A stretch of 64,000 bases of DNA from Betaproteobacteria bacterium (GTDB lineage: Bacteria; Pseudomonadota; Gammaproteobacteria; Burkholderiales; Casimicrobiaceae). The translations under genes were made by a program, and so were the position numbers. The stretch is taken from positions 1-64,000 of the forward strand of contig JADJWJ010000011.1 of NCBI GenBank assembly GCA_016716425.1. Direction: 5' to 3'. The notes beneath the pieces are model-generated. The model ran no database searches, was not told the origin of the DNA, and worked only from the letters and a program-made list of their open reading frames with translations. Below are positions 59,089 to 64,000 of the stretch, in pieces; within the stretch, counting starts at the first letter, position 1, and every line of letters starts with the position of its first letter.

Positions 59089-59964
59089 ATGGTCGTCGTC
59101 TTCGGCTCGATCAACCTCGACCTCGTGGCGCGGGTGCCCCGGATTCCCGCGCCCGGCGAGACGATCGCGGGCCGGACGCTCGCGACGCTGCCCGGCGGCA
59201 AGGGCGCCAACCAGGCGCTCGCGGCGCGCCACGCCGGCGCGGCGGTGGCGATGGTCGGTGCCGTCGGCCGCGACGGGTTCGCGCCGATCGCGCTCGCCAA
59301 CCTCGCCGCGGCCGGCGTCGACCTCGCGCGTGTAAGCGTCGTCGCTGCGCCGACCGGCGTCGCGCTCGTCAACGTCGACGACCGTGGCGAGAACGCGATC
59401 ACCGTCGTGCCCGGCGCCAACGCGCACGTGCGCGCGGACGACGTGCCGGACGCGCTGCTCGCCCCCGGCGGCACGCTGCTGATGCAACTCGAGGTTCCCG
59501 TGGCGGAAGTCGTGGCGCTCGCGCACCGCGCGCACGCACGCGGCACGACGGTCGTGCTCAACGCGGCGCCAGCGCTGGCGCTGCCCGCGGCGCTGCTCGG
59601 CGACCTCGACGTCCTGGTCGTCAACGAGCACGAAGCCGCGGCCTGCGCCCGCGCATGGCGGCTGCCGGAATCGCCGACGGGGTTCGTGGCCGAGACGTCC
59701 GATCGATTCGGCGTGGCCGTGGTCTTGACGCTGGGCGCGCGCGGCGCGCTGACGCAGGTCGCCGGCGAAGTGGTGCGCGCGGCGCCCCCGGCCGTCGCGG
59801 TCGTCGACACGACGGGCGCCGGCGACGCCTTCACGGGCGCGCTCGCAGCGGCACTCGATCGCGGCAGCGGCCTCGCGACCGCGCTCGCGCAAGGCGTGCA
59901 CGCAGGCGCATACGCGTGCGCTCACGCCGGTGCGCAACGCGCGGCGCAGGATACAACCCGCTGA
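59089..59964 (+). CDS. PfkB-family sugar kinase (ribokinase-like)
   Basis: A 291-residue kinase. The PfkB signature 1 is in LPGGKGANQALAARHAG (about 39-55) and signature 2 is VDTTGAGDAFTGALAA (about 240), which contains the catalytic Asp. The N-terminus MVVVFGSINLDLVARV is ribokinase-like. It may phosphorylate a sugar or sugar acid in this operon, or a different pentose. It lies two bases after the fucU stop. Its presence is odd for a purely oxidative pathway. Confidence 0.86.
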   Translation: MVVVFGSINLDLVARVPRIPAPGETIAGRTLATLPGGKGANQALAARHAGAAVAMVGAVGRDGFAPIALANLAAAGVDLARVSVVAAPTGVALVNVDDRGENAITVVPGANAHVRADDVPDALLAPGGTLLMQLEVPVAEVVALAHRAHARGTTVVLNAAPALALPAALLGDLDVLVVNEHEAAACARAWRLPESPTGFVAETSDRFGVAVVLTLGARGALTQVAGEVVRAAPPAVAVVDTTGAGDAFTGALAAALDRGSGLATALAQGVHAGAYACAHAGAQRAAQDTTR

Positions 59965-60009
59965 TTATGCTAACCTAATCATTTCTTCCCAGCCAGGAAA
60001 CCGACGCCC

Positions 60010-60822
60010 ATGACCGTACTTTCCCACCTGCGCTCCGGCGCGCGCATGCTTGCCGTCTCCCTGCTCGTTTCCGCAGCGCTCGTGCGTCCGGCGGCGGCGG
60101 CCGATTGGACCGACATCTGGTGGGCAGTGCCCGAGATCGGCTGGGGCGTCAACTTCGTGCAGTCCGACCGGTTCATCTTCGCGACGTTCTACCTGCACGA
60201 CGCGAATCTGCAGCCCGAGTGGTACACCGGAGAGATGTCGTCCAACGCGGACGGCGACGTCTGGTCGGGGCCGCTGTACCGGACGACGGGCTCCTATTTC
60301 GGCGCGCCGTGGAACGGCGCCCAGACCAACACGCAGCCGGTGGGGACGGTGACGTTCACGCGCACGTCCTCCTACACCGGGACGCTCACCTACAACGTCG
60401 GAGCCGTCAACGTGACCAAGCAGATCACGCGCCTGACGCTGACCGGCATTCGCCTGGGCGCCGTGTACCGGGGCGGCTTCGTGTCGTACCTCGACCGCTG
60501 CGACAACTCCGCCAACAACGGCGTTGCGCGCGTCTGGACCGACATTGCGGTGACGCAGACGGAAAGCGGTGGCCTGACGCTCGACTTCTACACCGACGGC
60601 TATGCCTCCGGCGCGATCACCTGCCGCGTGACGGGCAGTTCGATCCAGAACGGCTTGCTGTTCCGCATTCCCGATGCCGCGTACACGTGCGGCACCACGT
60701 TCGCGACGACCGCCCTGGTCACGCAGATCAAGGCGACGGCGCAGGGCATCGAGGGCCAGTGGCAGGCCCAGTTTCCGGCTGGCTGCGTCGAGTCGGCCTA
60801 CTTTTCCGCCGTTCTCTACTAG
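60010..60822 (+). CDS. Secreted beta-rich protein of unknown function
   Basis: A 270-residue secreted protein with signal peptide up to about residue 31 (LLVSAALVRPAAAADW). The mature start TDIWWAVPEIGWGVNFVQSD and FIFATFYLHDANLQPEWYTG are rich in aromatic residues and recall a beta-sandwich of secreted betaproteobacterial proteins that I remember only as hypothetical. Four cysteines lie in the second half. The stop codon TAG shares the CTAG sequence with the stop of the opposite gene (TrmH family), giving a four-base overlap. Confidence 0.6.
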   Translation: MTVLSHLRSGARMLAVSLLVSAALVRPAAAADWTDIWWAVPEIGWGVNFVQSDRFIFATFYLHDANLQPEWYTGEMSSNADGDVWSGPLYRTTGSYFGAPWNGAQTNTQPVGTVTFTRTSSYTGTLTYNVGAVNVTKQITRLTLTGIRLGAVYRGGFVSYLDRCDNSANNGVARVWTDIAVTQTESGGLTLDFYTDGYASGAITCRVTGSSIQNGLLFRIPDAAYTCGTTFATTALVTQIKATAQGIEGQWQAQFPAGCVESAYFSAVLY

Positions 60823-61631
60823 CGGGAGCTCGCCCGGTCCGCCGCCCCCGGGCGGCGGGTTCGCACGGCCTCGAACAGGACCACCGCGGCCGCTGCAGCC
60901 GCGTTGAGCGACTCCATGCCGCCCGGCATCGGGATCGTCACGGCGACGTCGGCGTGCGCGGTGAGCGCCGCCGACAGGCCGGTCCCCTCGTTGCCGATCG
61001 CAATCGCGAGCGGCCACGGCAACGGCGCCGCGTAGAGGTCGCGGCCACCGCGCGCGACCGCGGCGGCGACGTGACCGCCTTCCGCGCGAAAGCGCGCCAC
61101 CCACGGCGCGAGGTCGACATCCTCGACGATCGTCGTCAGGAAGTGCGCGCCCTGCCCCGCGCGCAGCGCCTTGGGCGACCACGCGAACGCGCACGCCTTC
61201 GACAGCAGCACCTGCTCGACGCCCGCGGCGGCGGCGGTGCGCAGGATCGTGCCCACGTTGCCCGGATCCTGCAGGTCGTCGAGCAGCAGGTGGAAGCGCG
61301 CGGGCGGCGGCGGCGACACCACCGGCGTGGGCACGATCGCCAGCGCGCCCACGTCGGCCGGCAGCGTGCTGACCTGCGCGAAGAGCGCCGCGGGCACCGC
61401 CACCACGTCGCGCGCCGGCACCCGCGCCGCCAGGGCCGCGATGCGCGGCACGTCGACCATCTCCTCGACCACCAGCAGCGATTCCGGCACACCGGCGCGG
61501 TCGAGATAGACGGCGATCAGGTGTTCGCCTTCGAGCACGCAGCGCCCCGCCTTCCGGCGATCGCGCGACGAGGCAATCAGCCGCGCGGCATCCTTCAGGC
61601 GCGGGTTGTGGCGCGACGTCGCGCGCTGCAT
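60819..61631 (-). CDS. TrmH-family RNA 2'-O-methyltransferase (SpoU)
   Basis: A 270-residue SPOUT-class enzyme that should methylate a ribose 2'-OH in rRNA or tRNA with S-adenosylmethionine. The N-terminal substrate domain runs to about 115. The knot motifs follow: LLDDLQDPGNVGTILRTAAA (about 120), AIAIGNEGTGLS (about 205) and VTIPMPGGMESLNAAAAAA (about 228). I chose the ATG at 61631 (MQRATSRHNP), five bases after the ftsB stop. It is close to known rRNA methyltransferases of the RlmB or TsnR group; the exact target is open. Confidence 0.87.
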   Translation of the reverse strand: MQRATSRHNPRLKDAARLIASSRDRRKAGRCVLEGEHLIAVYLDRAGVPESLLVVEEMVDVPRIAALAARVPARDVVAVPAALFAQVSTLPADVGALAIVPTPVVSPPPPARFHLLLDDLQDPGNVGTILRTAAAAGVEQVLLSKACAFAWSPKALRAGQGAHFLTTIVEDVDLAPWVARFRAEGGHVAAAVARGGRDLYAAPLPWPLAIAIGNEGTGLSAALTAHADVAVTIPMPGGMESLNAAAAAAVVLFEAVRTRRPGAADRASSR

Positions 61632-61636
61632 CCGCT

Positions 61637-61966
61637 TCAGGGCTTGCCGGCGGGAGGCGCGGCGGCCGGCGCCGGCAGCGACGGCGGTGCGGCGCCGCCC
61701 GGCTGCAGCTGGAAGAACACTTCGTCGGAGCGGATCATGCCGAGCTCCGAGCGCGCGCGCTCTTCGATGGCTTCCGACCCGGTCTTCAGGTCGCGCACGT
61801 CGGCGTCCAGCGCCTCGTTGCGCGCCTTCAGCTTCGCGTTCGCCTCGCGTTGCGCCGCGAGCTGGCGGTCGGTCTCGCGCACCTGCAGCCAGCCGCCCTT
61901 GCCCAGCCACATCGGGTACTGCAGGGCGAGGATCAGCGCGGCGAACAGGAGTGCCAGCCAACGCAA
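61637..61966 (-). CDS. ftsB: Cell division protein FtsB
   Basis: A 109-residue bitopic inner-membrane protein. One helix (about 3-20) is followed by a coiled coil (about 30-65, RETDRQLAAQREANAKLKAR) and SELGMIRSDEVFFQL, the FtsB hallmark. The extra Pro/Ala tail (about 88-109) is not part of the family core. It forms part of the FtsQLB complex of the divisome. The eno-ftsB order (13-bp gap) is well known in beta- and gammaproteobacteria. Confidence 0.92.
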   Translation of the reverse strand: MRWLALLFAALILALQYPMWLGKGGWLQVRETDRQLAAQREANAKLKARNEALDADVRDLKTGSEAIEERARSELGMIRSDEVFFQLQPGGAAPPSLPAPAAAPPAGKP

Positions 61967-61979
61967 GCTCGGGTGGCTC

Positions 61980-63263
<1,284 letters not shown>

Positions 63264-63356
63264 GTTCAGGGATCAGGTATCAGAGGTCAGGGATCAGATG
63301 CGGCGGTGGAGTACGCCGGTCGGTGGCGCGCCATTCAGGCGCGGCGATCGTTTTCG

Positions 63357-63658
63357 TCAACCGGGGATCTCGTAGTCGCAGATCACCCACTCGGCGATCT
63401 CGCGCAGCGCGACGACCACTTCCTGGTGGTCGGGGTGCGGGCCGTAGGCATCGAGGTCGGCGCGCGTGGCGAAAGCCATGTTGATGCCGAAGTCGTAGGC
63501 GATCGGCCGGTCGGTCGTGTTCCAGCCGTGCTCGAAGCGGACGATGCCGGAACACTTGTGCTCGAGCGCGGCGAACCCTTCGCCTCCCATGCGGGTACTC
63601 GCGGGTCGGCGCGGGTGACGCCGGGCTTCAGCTTGATGAGAACGAGATGCACGAACAT
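63357..63658 (-). pseudogene. Dabb-family (stress-response A/B barrel) protein gene with a frameshift
   Basis: The ATG at 63658 opens MFVHLVLIKLKPGVTRADPR, the classic first strand of Dabb dimeric barrel proteins, up to about WEAKG. The frame then goes out of register. The rest of the domain, GFAALEHKCSGIVRFEHGWN to WVICDYEIPG, is in another frame that ends with the TGA at 63357. Together they would give a 97-100 residue protein of normal length. Removal of one base near 63583-63592 repairs it, so it may be a sequencing or assembly indel. A shorter frame starts at an ATG near 63590. Confidence 0.65.
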
Positions 63659-63710
63659 GGAAGGACCTCTTGGCGAAACCTGCGTTCGATGCGCGGCGGG
63701 CGTTTCCGGC

Positions 63711-64000
63711 TCAACCCGCCCGGCGATGCCCGACCAGCGTGTGCGTGACGACGGGAGCCATCGGCACTGCGACGAGCACTCGGCCGACCGCGCGCAATTC
63801 CGGACAATACCAAATCGTGACCAGCGCCGGGACGGCGATGCCGGGCGGACCGATCGTGGTGGTCGTCTCCACGCCCTGCACGCGCACGCAGTCGACGCCG
63901 GCGCCGGCCAGCATGAGCGACTCCTGCCCCTGCACTTCCTGCACCAGCGTCCGCGTCATCTCGCCGGGGCACGCGGCGTCGACCGCCGCCGTGAGCGGAA
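63711..64000 (-). CDS. Partial gene of unknown function (C-terminal 95 residues)
   Basis: An open frame that enters from the right edge and ends with TGA at 63711. It reads ACPGEMTRTLVQEVQGQES, then LMLAGAGVDCVRVQGVETTT and LRAVGRVLVAVPMAPVVTH to GHRRAG. An internal ATG at 63959 could be a start, but the frame stays open to the edge, so the gene is probably longer. The family is not recognised. Confidence 0.5.
   Translation of the reverse strand, partial: PLTAAVDAACPGEMTRTLVQEVQGQESLMLAGAGVDCVRVQGVETTTTIGPPGIAVPALVTIWYCPELRAVGRVLVAVPMAPVVTHTLVGHRRAG

Overview
The window is a gene-dense stretch of very GC-rich chromosome (roughly 70% G+C by eye), almost certainly from a betaproteobacterium. 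The best clues are the ribF-ileS-lspA-ispH run, the enolase-ftsB pair, an AddAB-type helicase/nuclease pair of the beta/gamma proteobacterial kind, DUF2069, the PEP synthase/PpsR pair, and frequent GTG starts with 4-base ATGA overlaps. I see no prophage, transposase, CRISPR array, rRNA or plasmid gene. It reads as core chromosome with small patches of decayed and lineage-specific genes.

Layout. 1-5.9 kb: GNAT enzyme fragment, lipoprotein hydrolase, Ca2+-type P-ATPase, cupin, DUF488 and a CDF metal exporter. 6-11.3 kb: NUDIX CoA pyrophosphatase, patatin, alpha/beta hydrolase, a PilZ-like protein and DUF2069. 11.3-16.6 kb: ispH, lspA, ileS and ribF on the minus strand. 16.9-23 kb: the AddA/AddB pair. 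23-25.6 kb: a Cys-rich small protein, a J-like protein with no HPD motif behind a likely sigma-54 promoter, and an aldo/keto reductase. 25.7-29.5 kb: a molybdopterin oxidoreductase overlapping a TPR-GGDEF diguanylate cyclase. 29.7-31.7 kb: a short LexA-like repressor divergent from a DnaQ/UvrC-type fusion nuclease, with two GAAC-N4-GTTC operators between them. 31.8-37.7 kb: secreted proteins, a glutaredoxin/CcdA fusion and class I aldolase. 37.8-39.8 kb: anti-sigma/ECF sigma factor divergent from an ODP-type metallo-beta-lactamase-fold protein. 39.8-45.1 kb: accessory genes and two gene remnants, a Cys-repeat secreted protein and a papain-like lipoprotein. 45.3-45.6 kb: tRNA-Ala and tRNA-Glu behind one strong promoter. 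45.7-52 kb: SDR, YgfX-like protein, ppsA, XRE regulator, PHP phosphatase and ppsR. 52-60 kb: a sugar catabolism island that reads as L-fucose (or related sugar) uptake and oxidation. 60-64 kb: secreted protein, TrmH-type methyltransferase, ftsB, eno, a frameshifted Dabb gene and a partial gene.

How the genes work together. PpsA and PpsR form the PEP synthase control pair. LexA and the fusion nuclease look like a self-contained SOS unit. In the sugar island a TRAP transporter (DctPQM), an FCD/GntR regulator, a FucU-like mutarotase, an aldose 1-dehydrogenase, a lactonase, a DapA-family aldolase and a PfkB kinase flank a divergent promoter with a perfect 12-bp palindrome in its spacer. Sugar acid dehydratase is not seen in the window.

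Several intergenic repeat families recur: GGGTCAG palindromes mostly at convergent gene ends, GTCATCCCGA/GGGATC hairpins, a CCCTCACCCC hairpin pair, and a 7-bp tandem repeat. Two genes (near 32.2 and 63.6 kb) carry apparent single-base frameshifts that could be real or assembly errors. All functional calls come from reading the sequence; no database search was run.
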